A stretch of 64,000 nt of DNA from Przewalskia tangutica (Eukaryota > Streptophyta > Magnoliopsida > Solanales > Solanaceae): NCBI GenBank assembly GCA_029844215.1, contig CM056736.1, forward strand, positions 54,745,562-54,809,561. Reading direction: 5' to 3'. Position 1 is the stretch's first letter. Each line of letters opens with the position of its first letter. Of this stretch, positions 12,127 to 23,290 are shown in pieces. Position numbers and translations under genes: made by a program. The notes beneath the pieces are model-generated. The model was not told where the DNA came from. It did no database searches and was given only the letters and a program-made list of their open reading frames with translations.

Positions 12127-12160
12127 GATTATTGGTGTGGTGCACAACACACCGATAATC
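12127..12160 (-). other. Leader hairpin with GUGCAC loop, T3
   Basis: Same 34 nt as in N1 and T2. It sits about 47 nt beyond the primer site and about 113 nt before the gag ATG. GTGCAC is at 12140-12145. Confidence 0.78.
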
Positions 12161-12206
12161 AAGACTCTACTAGATACGGTCTGTAGACACTTTCCGAGGA
12201 TTAACT

Positions 12207-12218
12207 GCTCTGATACCA
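12207..12218 (-). other. T3 primer-binding site
   Basis: Intact TGGTATCAGAGC on the minus strand, complementary to the 3' end of plant initiator-Met tRNA, four bases from the LTR. Confidence 0.92.
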
Positions 12219-12446
12219 CTTTTGTCACGACCCGTTCCGGGGCCCGTGACTGGTGCCTTACCCGGGCACCCAAGTAGTCATACACCAGAGAAAATCAGCG
12301 GAATATAAAAACACAAGACATGAAACAATTGTAAATGATACACAGTTTCTGAGAAAAGGGTGCCTTTCGGCATATATATATAAACATAGTTTGCAGTTAC
12401 ATCCCAACTGTACAATAGGACTACAGACCTCTAAGAAGATAACAAC

Positions 12447-12471
12447 TATGGCGGGACAGGGCCCCGCCATA
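12447..12471 (-). other. GC hairpin near LTR 3' end, T3
   Basis: Nine-base arms TATGGCGGG/CCCGCCATA around a 7-nt loop. The T1 counterpart pairs through a compensatory change (34983-35005). Confidence 0.68.
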
Positions 12472-13334
12472 CCCTGAATGTACAAAACTATATACAACAA
12501 CAGGGAGATCATACCCAAAAGTCGAGCCTCCGGAGAAGATGGAGCTCCTGACACCAAAGCAAAGAGATCCTAAGGATGTGGATCTAGCACCTGCTTGCCC
12601 TTACCTGCGGCATGAACGCAGCCCCCCGAAGGAGGTCAGTACAACAGGTACTAAGTATGTGAAACTGTAAAGTACTTAAATGAAATCATATCACTTTAAA
12701 AACCAATTTTACAAATATGCACGAAACAACCAATGTAACCGCACATAGTGCCACATCATAAACAAGAGCAACAATAGGTAAACTGTAACAGGTCTTTTCT
12801 AGGCTGCGAATGATCGAAGCAGGGCCACTCGCCCATATTATCATTCTGCAAGCCTAATCCTGGACTCCCGTAGTCCGCATAGGCCACTCACATAGGCCCG
12901 CATGAGGTATAACCCCGCATCGAGGGTAGCTACTCCTAGGCATCGTCCTGGACTCGTTGTCCGCATGGCCACATAGACCGCATGAGGCATAACCTCGCAC
13001 ACTAACCTGGAACTCTCGTAGCTCTGCATAGGCCCCCTGGACCCGCATGAGGTATTCTCGAATCATGGTCCCAGACCGCCTGAGTCTACCCCGCATCGGA
13101 GGGCAGCTTAACCCCCGGTATCATCTCAAGAGGTGAGTGATATAGTACTAACATAACAGCTTATAGTTTAAACAACATAAGCATAAGTAAGACTGACCTC
13201 TTTACACAAACGTTACAAGATACTAACACATAGCATCACAATATGTCTACTCATCAAAACCATCTTATTATACCTTTCAGAAATCAATACAAGTCTTTTA
13301 TAAACACATAAGTAAACTGTTCCTTTTTATAAAA

Positions 13335-13382
13335 CTTAAGCCGTTATACTTAACTTCCCATAAAGCTAGTATAACCCTTAAG
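13335..13382 (-). other. LTR hairpin 1, T3
   Basis: CTTAAG/CTTAAG and GTTATAC (13343-13349)/GTATAAC (13369-13375) around a 19-nt loop with the conserved core. Confidence 0.72.
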
Positions 13383-13457
13383 ATTCTTGTTTTAAAAACA
13401 AATATTCTTCTTTCAAAACTGTTTTATAATTCTTTTGAAAGACTTTTTAAGATCTTT

Positions 13458-13540
13458 ATTATTCAGGCTTAAGTCGCAAGACATTGCCGTAAGTATTATT
13501 TAGGCTTAAGTCAAAAGACATTGCCGTAGTTATTATTCAG
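13458..13540 (-). repeat. Short direct repeats in T3 LTR
   Basis: Two copies of a roughly 37-bp unit containing GGCTTAAGTC and AGACATTGCCGTA. The same pair occurs in T2 (18341-18418), and related copies occur in N1 (about 4650-4715) and T4 (about 25965-26015). Confidence 0.7.
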
Positions 13541-14144
13541 TTAACACACGTACGTCTACCGTACTATATATATATTTAAAATATCATGCTCAAGAGTATA
13601 GGAAGAATCACATACCTTCTTGGCGAAATCCACCTGCCAAGTCGAATATGTCGCGCGCAGAGAATCAGCCTATAATAGTCACAGACATCTATCAAAGTCT
13701 AGACTACTCAGAGGTCATTCTAAACAGAGGGTTCTCAATTCTACGGAAAGTCGGGCAGCACTTCCCTACCCGGTGAGCTATATAAGTCTACTGTGAAAAC
13801 AGTCCTATGTAAGTATAGTTCAATTATTCTTCTTTTATACCCTTCTACTGTGATAACAGTTCAATTATATTCTGTAATATTCTTCTAAGTATTTAATACT
13901 TATTCTTATACTTCTACAAAGATGTATTCTCTAATTATAAAGAAGGGTAAGATTATTTACCTCTAAAAGCCCAATATTATCCAAGTATAAACGTCGATCC
14001 CGAGCGAGGTTTAGCTCCTAATTTGAGCATCCGATAGCTCCAAGAACCCTTAGAAGTTCTTCACAACTTCTACTAAGTACTAAGGGATTTGGGCTAGGGT
14101 ATTTTGGGCATTATAACAATACTAGAAGGCAACTTTTCTACCAA

Positions 14145-14230
14145 GGGAGGGGGGGTAGGTTTCGGCTAGGGCTTCCTTTAGAGGGGGGGGGGGGTATTCG
14201 GCCAAGGGCCTTCACAAGGGGAGGGGGAGG
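14145..14230 (+). other. G-rich tracts, possible G-quadruplex, T3 LTR
   Basis: Several runs of 3 to 13 G on the plus strand, i.e. opposite the element's coding strand, about 90-180 bp downstream of the TATA box. The counterpart in T2 is at 19028-19110. Confidence 0.6.
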
Positions 14231-14319
14231 TGTTTGGACGAAAAGCTACAAGGGAGAGGGAAGGATTTTAGACTTGGAAAGTTTGTTTGTGGATGAAGAA
14301 CTCTTCATCTTAAGAGGGG

Positions 14320-14327
14320 TATTTATA
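14320..14327 (-). promoter_or_regulatory. TATA box, T3 LTR
   Basis: TATAAATA on the element strand followed by CCCC, as in all related LTRs. Confidence 0.7.
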
Positions 14328-14735
14328 GGTCAAGAAATGGCCAACCAATGGCCAAGATTTAGCCAAGTGCTAGGCAAGTGTAAGGTCAAGATTAGGGCAA
14401 GTGTACCTTATCCAACTATCACACAAAATATCCTACCAACTCCATGACAAAATAGCCATTCCATTCGGCCCTATTGCCGTCCCACATCCATCAATGAGAG
14501 GGTGACAAGTGTCGCCCTCTCGTTGGTCCAAAATGTTTCGTCTCTCGGAAAAATCCGCAAAAATTAGAAATGACATAGCCGGAATTTATCCTACGCGAGT
14601 CTTGTTAAACGTTTCGTCGGAAAATGATTCTTTTAGTGAGTTGTGCACAAACTTTTTCGTCCATAATGCCTAACTAAGTCTAAGCTTTTGTACGTATACC
14701 CTCACGTACGTACTCTGGAAATACGGGGAATAACA

Positions 14736-15600
14736 CTCGTACCTGATGATAGCCCGATCGCAGATCAATCTTGGAGAAACATCTCGCACCCTGCAGCTGG
14801 TCAAACAAATCATCAATCCTGGGAAGGGGGTATCTGTTCTTAATGGTCACATTGTTCAGCTGCCTGTAATCAACACACATGCGCAGCGTCCCGTCCTTCT
14901 TCTTCACGAACAATACCGGCGCTCCCCAGGGAGAAACACTAGGCCTGATGAAGCCCTTCTCCAGCAAATCTCTAAGCGATCCTTCAACTCTCTCAACTCG
15001 GCGGGTGCCATTACGTATGGCGGAATGGAAATAGGCGAGTGTCGCAAAGACATCGATCTGAACTCTATCTCCTCTCGGGAGGATACCCGGAGGTCGCCCG
15101 AAACACGTCCGGGAACTCTCGACTCATGGAACGGATTTGAAAATCTGGTACCGCAGCCTCGTTATCAAATACCGAATGAGATGGTAGATATACCCTTCGC
15201 ACCATCTTCCTAGCCTTGAGGTAGGAAATAAACCTACCCTGGCGTCTGATGTTCCTCCCACTCAACAACCGGCTCGCCGAGAAATCGAACTGCACTACTT
15301 TCTCTCAGCGGTCTACATTGGCGTAGCAAGAAGCTAGCCAATCCATACCCATGATCACATCGAAATCGGTCATATCCAACTCTATCAAGTCGGCTAGGTC
15401 CGACTGTATATGGTCACTGGACAAGCCCTATATACCCGCCGAGCTACCACCGAATCACCCACTGGCATAGCTACATCGAAAGGGTCTATGGACTCAGGCT
15501 CTATCCCTATCCTACTAGCAATAAGGGGAGATATATAGGACAGAGTAGAACCCGGATCTATCAAGGCATACACATCGAATCCAGAAACTGATAAGGTACC
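14736..15600 (-). pseudogene. T2 protease and N-terminal reverse transcriptase
   Basis: The minus-strand open piece 14967-14680 includes the RT fingers (EKGFIRPSVSPWGAPVLFVKK) and the first catalytic region (LPRIDDLFDQLQGARCFSKI followed by DLRSGYHQVRV), which holds the first catalytic aspartate. It then runs into T3 LTR sequence, and its C-terminal residues are LTR-derived. The protease is marked by FDVYALIDPGSTLSYISP at about 15530-15585. DPGST replaces the D(S/T)G seen in many proteases and is shared by T1, so I read it as the active site. Frames are broken at 15065-15300. Confidence 0.87.
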
Positions 15601-16940
15601 TGTGACGACATCAGGTGAGGCCTCCTGATCCTGCCGGCTGGACAAGGCATAAATGCGGTTCTGAGGACCGCTAGAACTGGGACCCGCGCCACGACCTCTG
15701 CCGCGACCTGGCCGTACGAGTACCACGCCTCGGGCGAGTAATCGTAGGAGATGATGAACCGCAGACCACAGAGTGAGCCCTACCACCGCACGCCCCGGTC
15801 GGACAGGCCCTCGCAAAATGACCCTGCTGGCCACAAGTATAGCAAGCTCCCGGAGTAGTACTACAACTCCCTGAATGGAATCTACCACAACGGACACACT
15901 GAGCAGACCTCGATCGGTTAGCACCCTTGCTACCCTGGAAATCCGAAGTCCTGGGGCCCTGACCTGCCCCCGAATACTCTGGCTGTACTGACAATGATGT
16001 GGGAGTGCTCTGAGCTGGCTGGGGTGCAAATCTAGACTGCTGCTGAGGCCGTCCACCCCGAGAACTACCAAAAGAACCGGCCGTCTTGGCCTTCTTCTGA
16101 TGCTGATATCTGTCGACTCGTCGGTCTCTACGCTCCTCGCATCCAAGTGCATGAGCCTGCATACGGGTAATGTCCATGCCTGGCTGAAGAGCCACACCCG
16201 CACAAGACTCGGCCATATAATCATCTAGCCCGGTGACGTAGCGATGCACCCTGTCCTCCATATCCGCTACCAATGCAGGGACATATCGAGCCAAAGAATC
16301 GAACTCGACATTGTACTCCCTAACTGTGCGTCCTCTCTGTCTCAGTAACAAAAATCTGTCGGCCCGTGCCCTCCTCATCTGTGGAGGCAAGAAGTGAGTG
16401 AGGAAAGCCTCCGAGAACTCATCCCAAGTAGCTGGGGACGCGTGCTCTCCCCGGGATAACTCCCACGAATCAAACCAATCGACTGCGGTATCACGCAGCC
16501 GATGCGAACCGAAGATCACGGACTCGGTCTCCGACGCCCTGATCACCCTCATAATCCTCTGTAACTGACGGATGAACTCCTGCGGATCATCCTCCGGTCT
16601 CGACCCGTAGAACTCTGGCGGGCTACAACTCAGGAAGTCCCGTAGCCTCAAACTATCTGCCCTCGGGTGAACCACGGGTACCATCGGGCCGAATCGAATG
16701 CATCCATCGGCTGTCCTCGTTCGCCACGATCTGGCCAATACCGGGCCATCTCCTTGTACTAACTCCTCCGCCCGGTGTGGGGACGAGGTGCGGGTACTGT
16801 GGTCTCTGCTGGGGCTGGCGGCGTCATGGAACTCGCCGTCTCGGGTATAGATCGGGCTCGAGCCCTCGTGACTCGGTGTCCTACTAGCGCCTCCTCGCTT
16901 TGCCTTGCCGCCTCGGGCGGGTTGCCTTACGTGGAGGCAT
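15601..16940 (-). pseudogene. T2 gag
   Basis: Best-preserved gag in the window. A 355-residue frame (16738-15671) carries the gag core (CSPPEFYGSRPEDDPQEFIR to SLARYVPALVADMEDRVHRY), TGLDDYMAESCAGVALQPGM, a basic Q-rich linker and one CCHC zinc knuckle, CYTCGQQGHFARAC, near 15803-15849 (C-x2-C-x4-H-x4-C). The predicted start is the ATG at 16940-16938, opening with the group's MPP.K motif, but a frameshift between 16740 and 16900 disconnects it. Assembles the particle and binds element RNA. Confidence 0.88.
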
Positions 16941-17048
16941 AATCAGCTGAGAAAGGAATACGTTAGAGGGTCCAACTTATAACACGGCTCTAAGGCACGA
17001 TCTCGAGTGAGAAGAATGGAAACCATCCTAAATATCCTATAGCCTCAC

Positions 17049-17082
17049 GATTATTGGTGTGGTGCACAACACACCGATAATC
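17049..17082 (-). other. Leader hairpin with GUGCAC loop, T2
   Basis: Same 34 nt as in T3 and N1. The palindrome GTGCAC is at 17062-17067. Confidence 0.78.
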
Positions 17083-17122
17083 TGACTTACTAGATACGGT
17101 CAGACACTTTCCGAGGATTAAT

Positions 17123-17134
17123 CGCTCGATACCA
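17123..17134 (-). other. T2 primer-binding site
   Basis: Slightly eroded TGGTATCAGAGC: the CTG of the complement reads CG here. Confidence 0.78.
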
Positions 17135-17356
17135 CTTTTGTCACGACCCGTTCGGGGCGTGGTCGTGCCTTACCCGCACCCAGTAGTCATACATCGAGTA
17201 ATCACGGACCATAAAACAAGACATGAAACAGTTGTAAAATGAGACACGCTTTTATGTGAGAAAATGTCGCCTTTCGGCATATATATATAAACATAGTTTT
17301 GCGATTACATCCCAACTGCATAATAGGACTACTGAGACCTCTAAGAAGATAACAAT

Positions 17357-17379
17357 TATGGCGGGACAGGGCCGCCATA
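17357..17379 (-). other. GC hairpin, T2
   Basis: Arms TATGGCGG (17357-17364) and CCGCCATA (17372-17379). One pair shorter than in T3. Confidence 0.6.
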
Positions 17380-17739
17380 CCTGAATGTACAAAACTATAT
17401 ACAACAACAGGAGATCATACCCAAAAGTCGAGCCTCAGGAGAAGATGGAGCTCACGACACCAAAGCAAAGAGATCCTAAGGATGTGGATCTAGCACTGCT
17501 TGCCTACCTGCGGCATGAACGCAGCCCGAAGGAGGTCGATAACAGGTACCAAGTATGTGAAACTGTAAAGTACTTAAATGAAATCAAGTATTTAAAACCA
17601 TTTGCAAATACAATTAGTTCAATTGCACATAGTGCTATATCACAAAGAAGAACAATAATAGGTAAACTGTAACAGGTCTTTTCTAGGTCGCGAATGATCG
17701 AAGCAAGGCCAATCGCCCATAGTATCATTATGCGTGTCT

Positions 17740-18000
17740 AACCCTGGACTCCCGTAGTCCGCATAGGTCACACACAGACCCGCATGAGGTATTCTCGCGA
17801 CGGGGTAGCTAACCCCGTACTCCTCCGACTCCCGCACCGCATAGTCTCAATAGACCGCATAGTCACACGACCGCATAGGGCATCCGCATCGGGATAAAAC
17901 ACCCGGAATGATCAATCCTGGAACTCCCGCAGCTCCGCATAGTCACACAGACCGCATAGGCCGTATAGACCCGCATCAAGGGTGGCAAGCCCTCGGTATA
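17740..18000 (-). repeat. Degenerate CCGCAT-rich repeat zone, T2 LTR
   Basis: Many near-copies of a short unit built on (A/T)CCGCATAG and GGACTCC, of irregular spacing. Equivalent zones sit at the same LTR position in N1, T3, T4 (26360-26600, 33570-33830) and N2 (48660-48900, 54700-54950). Confidence 0.65.
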
Positions 18001-18211
18001 ATAAGTCAAGGGGGTAGGTGATATAATAACATTACAACTGACTTACCGTTTAGCAACGTAAGCACAACAAGAATGACCCCCTTTCACAACATCACAAGAT
18101 ACTAACACACGTAGCATCATAATATGTCTATTTATCAAAAATCTTACTACAAATTACATAAATAAATACAAGGTTTTTATAACAAATAAGTAAACAGTTC
18201 CTTTTATCTTT

Positions 18212-18259
18212 CTTAAGTTGTTATACCTAACTTCCCATAAAGCTAGTATAACTCTTAAG
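18212..18259 (-). other. LTR hairpin 1, T2
   Basis: CTTAAG/CTTAAG and GTTATAC (18220-18226)/GTATAAC (18246-18252) with a 19-nt loop. The internal loop between the two helices differs in sequence from N1 and T3. Confidence 0.72.
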
Positions 18260-18340
18260 CTTTTTGTTTAAAAACCAAATATTTCTCTTCTGTTAAAAAT
18301 GATTCAGTATTCTTTTGAAATGCATCAAGATTCTTATTAT

Positions 18341-18418
18341 TCAGGCTTAAGTCAAAAGACATTGCCGTAATTATTATTCAGGCTTAAGTCAAAAGACATT
18401 GCCGTAATTATTATTCAG
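18341..18418 (-). repeat. Two 37-bp direct repeats, T2 LTR
   Basis: Perfect or near-perfect tandem copies of a unit starting TCAGGCTTAAGTCAAAAGAC, with the start of a third. Confidence 0.8.
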
Positions 18419-19202
18419 TTAACACATGTACGTCTACCGTACTATATATATATCTTAAAATATCATGCTTAAGAGTATAGGAAGAATCACATACCTTCTC
18501 GGCGAAAACCACCTGCCAAGTCGAATATGTCGCGCGCAGAGAATCAACCTATAATAGTCAGACACGTCTATCAACGTCTAGACTACTCTGTAAACTGTTC
18601 TAAGCAGAGGGTCCTCTATTCTACGGAAAATCGGGCAGCACTTCCCTACCCGGTAAGCTACTCAAGTCTACTGTAAATACAGTCCTATGTAAGTACAGTT
18701 CAATTATTCTTCTTTTATACCCTTCTACGGTGATAACAGTTCAATTCTATTCTGCAATATCCTTCTAAGTATTTTATACTTATTCCTATACTTCTACAGT
18801 ATGTATTCTCTAATTACAAAAGAAGGATAAGATTATTTACCTCGATAAGCCCAATATTATCCAAGTATAAACGTCGATCCTGAGCGAGGTTTAGCTCCTA
18901 ATTTGTACGCTCCGAAAGCTCCAAGAACCCTTAGAAGTTTCCAACAACTTCTACTAAGTACTATACGGGATTTGGGCTAGGGTATTTTAGAAATAGCAAC
19001 TATACTTGGAAGACAACATTTCTACCAAGGGAGGGGGGGTAGGTTTCGGCTAGGACTACTAGGCTAGAGGGGGGGTGTTTCGGCCAAGGCCTTCACAAGG
19101 GGAGGGGGGAGTGTTGGACGAAAATGCTCACAAGGGAGAGGGGAGGATTTTCAAGACTTGGAGAGTGATTTGTGGATGAAGAACTCTTCATCTAAAGGGG
19201 GG

Positions 19203-19210
19203 TATTTATA
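19203..19210 (-). promoter_or_regulatory. TATA box, T2 LTR
   Basis: TATAAATA on the element strand, followed by CCCC. Confidence 0.7.
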
Positions 19211-19621
19211 GGTCAAGCAATGGCCAACCAATGGCCAAGATGAAGCCAAGTGCAAGGCAAGTGTAGGGTGAGGATTTACCCAAGTGTCCTTATCCATCTA
19301 CTACACAAATATCCTACCAACTCCTTGACTTGTGCAAAGGCACAAAAAACGTGCCAATCCAAGCCTCAAGTTGCCGTCCAATAAGGGTGACAAGTGTCAC
19401 CCTCCCGTTGGTCCAAAATATTTCATCTCTCGGAAAAATCCGCAAAAATTATAAATGACATAGCCGGAATTTACCCTACGCAAGTTTAGTAAAACGTTTC
19501 GTCGAAAAACGATTCTTTTAGTGAGTTGTGCCCAAGTATTTTCGTCCAAAGCCTAACCTTTAAGGCTAAACTTTTGTACGTACGCCCTTACGTACATACT
19601 CTGGAAATACGGGGTATAACA

Positions 19622-20117
19622 ACAACCTTCACAAGCTAGCCACAAGCTTCCTTCTTGCCTTTTACTTTTCAGATTTTTCCTAAGGCTAGAATATCTCTTG
19701 GAGTTTTAGAGAGAAGGAGGAGCTTGAAATAATTAAGAGAGAAGGAGGAGCTTTGTCTAAGAGAGAGATGAAAGATGACCAAGTCTTTAAGACTTGGTCA
19801 ATATAATGCATGCAAAATCAGATGGGGGGGACACTTGTCACCCTCCCATGCCCTTTTTAAAAGAAAAGATCAGATTTTCCTAAGTTTTTCCGCCAGATTT
19901 CCCGCCTCGGCGCCGCGGCTGCGATCGGCGCCCGGGCTCCTGCGGACTCTCGGAAATTTAGGCGCCGCGGCCCTGATTTCTGGCACCGCGGCCATGAATT
20001 CCCCGCCTTGGCGCTGCCCTCGCCTCCGTGGCCGCGAGGCCCGACCAAGTTTTTGATTTCGAGTCCTAACTCCTTTCGCATGACCCCATACGCACGGCCT
20101 GAACCACGGGGTATAAC
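19622..20117 (-). repeat. T1 3' LTR remnant, cut by T2
   Basis: 496 bp matching the right end of the intact T1 LTR (36934-37412). Shares the runs from ACAACCTTCACAAGCTAG through the GC-rich GCGCCGCGG module to CACGGGGTATAACA. This copy retains CTG/CCG sites that are shortened in the other copy (for example at 37230-37330). Confidence 0.9.
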
Positions 20118-20131
20118 ATTCTCCCCCCCTT
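20118..20131 (-). other. T1 polypurine tract
   Basis: TAAGGGGGGGAGAA on the element strand, directly upstream of the 3' LTR. Confidence 0.85.
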
Positions 20132-20226
20132 AGAAACATTCATCCCGAATGTTCCTTCTAGGCTTACTCAAATCACAATATCGACATAGACTCAAATAAA
20201 GACGTTCCACACGGCCACAACAAAAC

Positions 20227-21770
20227 TCAAGCATAATTACTAAATCTAAAGACCAACAATTTAGAACGTGGGTTACCTGGAGGTATAGGGAATAAGTGAG
20301 GATATTTCTTCATCATGTCATCCTCTGCTTCCCACGTCATCTCCTCTCTGTTCTCGTTCCGCCATAAGACCTTGACGGAAGCCACATCCTTTGTCCGTGT
20401 CGCTAACTCGATGATCGAGTATCGCTATGGGACTCTCCTCATACGATAACTCCTCTGTTACCTGAACCTCATGAATCGGATGTACTCTAGATGGGTCTCC
20501 AATACATTTCCGCAACATAGACACATGAAACACTGGATGTCTCGCCTAGATCGGACGGCAGATCCAACTCATAGCAACCTTGCCTACCCTCCGACACTGG
20601 TAAGGCCCAATGTACCTTGGGCTAAGTTTTCCCTTCTTCCCAAATCTCATCACGCCCTTCATGGGTGACACCTTCAGGAAAACCCAATCATGTACCTCAA
20701 ACTCCAAGTGCCGACGCCACGACCGCATACGACTTCGCCGACTGGCGCCAATAACCGCTCTGGATAAGCTTCACCTTATCTATCGCTTCGAACCAAGTCT
20801 GGCCCGACTAACTGCACCTCTCCTACCTCGAACCAGCCTATCGCTGACCTGCACTTCCTCCCGTATAAGGCCTCATAAGGCGCCATCTGAATACTAGAAT
20901 GGTAGCTGTTGTTATAAGCAAACTCCACAAGAGGTAAATGATCCTCCACTACCGAAATCAATAACACAAGCCCGCAAAGATATCCTCGAGTCCGGATAGT
21001 GCACTCGGCCGTCCGTTAGTCCGAGGTGAAATGCGATCGAGACTCACTGTGTCCCTAATCCCTTCAAAAGACCTCCGAAGTTAGCCGAGAACCTGGGCTC
21101 CTCTATCCGATATAATCGACACGGGGACTCGTGCGGTCACAATCTCTCTAATATATAACCCGCATAGTCCTCGGAGAACGTCGCTCGGCCGGAAGAAAAT
21201 GGGCTGATTAAATCACCGCCGACAATCACCTAAATGGAATCACGCTTCCGAGTGGTAGGTAGCCCCGTAATAAAATCCATATTTATCACCTCCCACTTCC
21301 AAGTCGAATATCAATATCTCGCAATAGCCCACCGGGCTTTTGGTGCTCAATCTTGACTGCGACAATTAGGACATCAGGCAACAAAACCGCCACGCCCTCT
21401 TCGTGCCATCCCACCAATACACACACCGAGGTCATGGTACATCTTAGTCGACCGGTGAATAGAATAACGAGCACCGTGTGCCTCCCAAAATCTGTGACGA
21501 AGTCTGTCACACATCGGGAACACACAATCGGCCCTCAAACCTTAGCACCCCATCAGGCGCTACCTTAAATAGACTCTTCTCTCTCTGAAGGGCGGCATCT
21601 CGATACCGTACCATAACCGGATCCTCATACTGTCGCCTCTTCACCTCCTCGATGATGGAAGACTCGGCAACCTCTCGAACCCGAACTCCATCACTATCGG
21701 AATAAACCAAACGAACCCCAAGGCTTGCTGGCGAATCTCTGACCATATCCTTTTTCCCGGTGTACATCGG
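20227..21770 (-). pseudogene. T1 integrase with C-terminal chromodomain
   Basis: Would insert element cDNA into chromatin and, through the chromodomain, favour marked heterochromatin. The stop codon is TGA at 20229-20227. Before it the strand encodes a chromodomain-like end (SPIAILDHRV, then KYPHLFPIPPG), preceded by VFHVSMLRKCIGDPSRVHPI (20533-20470), the GKLSPRYIGPYQ stretch (20546-20728) and an integrase segment with EFAYNNSYHSSIQMAPYEAL and YGRKC (20776-20967). The N-terminal zinc-finger region and catalytic core (21000-21500) are broken by many small losses. The 21507-21767 piece is the RNase H-integrase linker. Confidence 0.85.
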
Positions 21771-23290
21771 ATAGACTACCCATCGATCGCGACTAAGGGC
21801 ATCCGCAACTACATTGGCCTTCCCGGGTGGTATAGAATATCAACATCATAATCCTGCAGCTCAACCACCGTCTCGCCGCAAGTTCGGCTCCTCCGGTGAA
21901 GATATACTGGAGGCTCTTGTGGTCTGTATAAATATCCACATGAACTCCATACAAATAGTGTCTCCAGATCTTCAAGGCATGAATCACTGCTGCCAACTCT
22001 AAGTCATGTGTGGGATAGTTTTTCTCGTGCTTCCTAAGCTGTCGAGATGCGTAAGCTATAACTCTGTCGTGCTGCATCAGCACGCACCCAAGCCCGACAC
22101 CTGACGCATCGCAATAAACCACATATCCATCTAAGCCCTCTGGAAGAGTAAGGACTGGGGCGGTCGTCAATTTCTCCTTTAGTAACTGGAAACTCTCCTC
22201 ACAAGCATCCGTCCACTGAAATGTAGCTGCCTTCTGAGTCAGCCTAGTCAAAGGCGCTGACATGGAGGCAAACTTCTCCACAAACCTCCGATAATAACCT
22301 GCAAGGCCCAAGAAGCTGCGCACCTCTGTCGGTGTAGTGGGTCTAGGCCAAGTCTTGACTGCCTCAATCTTAGCTGTATCAACCCGAATACCATCGGCCC
22401 CGATAACATGTCCTAAGAAAGCCACTGAAGCCAGCCAAAACTCGCATTTCGAGAACTTGGCATACAACTGCCGGTCCCTGAGGACTCCCAATACCATCCT
22501 CAAATGATCAGATGCTCTGCTCTGCGCGAATACACCAAGATATCATCAATGAACACTATAACAAACATATCCAAGAATGGCTGAACACCTATTCATCAAA
22601 TCCATAAATACATTGGAGCGTTGGTCAATCCGGAAAGATATCACCGAACTCATAGTACATACCGGGTCTGAATGCGTCTTGGGATATCCGCCTCTCTAAC
22701 TCGTACTGATGGTAACGGATCGCAGTCTATCTTGGAAAAACATCTCGCACTCGCAAATCGTCAAACAAATCATCAATCCTGGGGAGGGGATATCTGTTCT
22801 TGATAGTTACCTTGTTCAGCTGCCTGTAATCAATACACATACGCAGCGTCCCATCTTTCTTCTTTACAAATAACACTGGCGCTCCCCAGGGAGAAACACT
22901 TGGCCTGATAAAGCCTTTCTCCAGCAAATCTTTCAGCTGGTCCTTCAATTCCTTCAACTCGGCAGGTGTCATCCTGTATGGCGGAATAGATATCGGTCGA
23001 GTGTCTGGTGCCAAACCAATGCAAAACTCAATCTCCCTCTCAGGAGGGATACCCGGAAGCTCGTCTGGGAATACGTCTGGAAACTCTCTAACAACCGAAT
23101 CGATCAAGGTCCGGTATCTCAGCCTCGGTATCGAACACCCGAACCAAATGGTAAATATACCCTTTCCGCACCATCTTCCTAGCCTTGAGGTAAGAAATAA
23201 ACCTACCCCTCGGCGATGCAGTATTCCCTTTCCACTCGATCACCGGCTCACCAGGAAACTGGAACCGAACTAACCTCTCTCTACAGTCCA
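21771..23290 (-). pseudogene. T1 reverse transcriptase and RNase H
   Basis: 23107-22727 encodes the RT N-terminus: EFPDVFPDELPGIPPEREIE, the fingers EKGFIRPSVSPWGAPVLFVKK and the LPRIDDLFDDL palm. The polymerase motif FIDDILVYS is readable at about 22527-22556, in another frame. 22503-21793 (236 residues) covers the RT thumb (LYAKFSKCEFWLASVAFLGH), connection and RNase H with YCDASGVGLGCVLMQ and IYTDHKSLQYIF. The stretch 22510-22720 has frameshifts at CTG/CAG positions, unlike the clean stretches on either side. Copies RNA to DNA and degrades the RNA template. Confidence 0.9.

Larger units (their letters stand above)
11581..14735 (-). mobile_element. T3, upstream part (gag start, leader, 5' LTR)
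   Basis: Right-hand part of the element interrupted by N1: gag N-terminus, hairpin leader, intact primer site and 5' LTR. The outer end TATAACA at 14731-14735 abuts T2 reverse transcriptase sequence, so T3 is itself an insertion into T2. The likely target duplication is CTCGT (14736-14740), but its partner lies outside the window. Confidence 0.88.
12223..14735 (-). repeat. T3 5' LTR
   Basis: 2,513 bp. TATA box (TATTTATA on plus) at 14320-14327, G-rich tracts at 14145-14230, hairpin 1 at 13335-13382, CCGCAT-type repeats at about 12840-13110 and the GC hairpin at 12447-12471. Closely related to the T2 LTR (17139-19621). Confidence 0.92.
14736..19621 (-). mobile_element. T2, Tekay-type element, upstream part
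   Basis: RT (truncated by T3), protease, gag, leader, primer site and 5' LTR of a minus-strand chromovirus. The LTR's outer end (TATAACA, 19617-19621) abuts the middle of the T1 LTR: base 19622 corresponds to T1 LTR position 36934. T2 therefore inserted into the 3' LTR of T1. The rest of T2 lies beyond the left edge, after the rest of T3. Confidence 0.88.
17139..19621 (-). repeat. T2 5' LTR
   Basis: 2,483 bp. TATA box at 19203-19210, G-rich tracts at 19028-19110, hairpin 1 at 18212-18259, direct repeats at 18341-18418, CCGCAT-type repeats at 17740-18000 and GC hairpin at 17357-17379. Confidence 0.92.

Noticed and set aside
14680..14735. C-terminal residues of the T2 RT frame beyond 14736
   Set aside because: They read into the T3 LTR end and are a chance extension, not part of the protein.
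19775..20139. Several GC-rich open frames on both strands
   Set aside because: They fall in the GC-rich start of the T1 LTR. Openness in many frames reflects composition, not coding.
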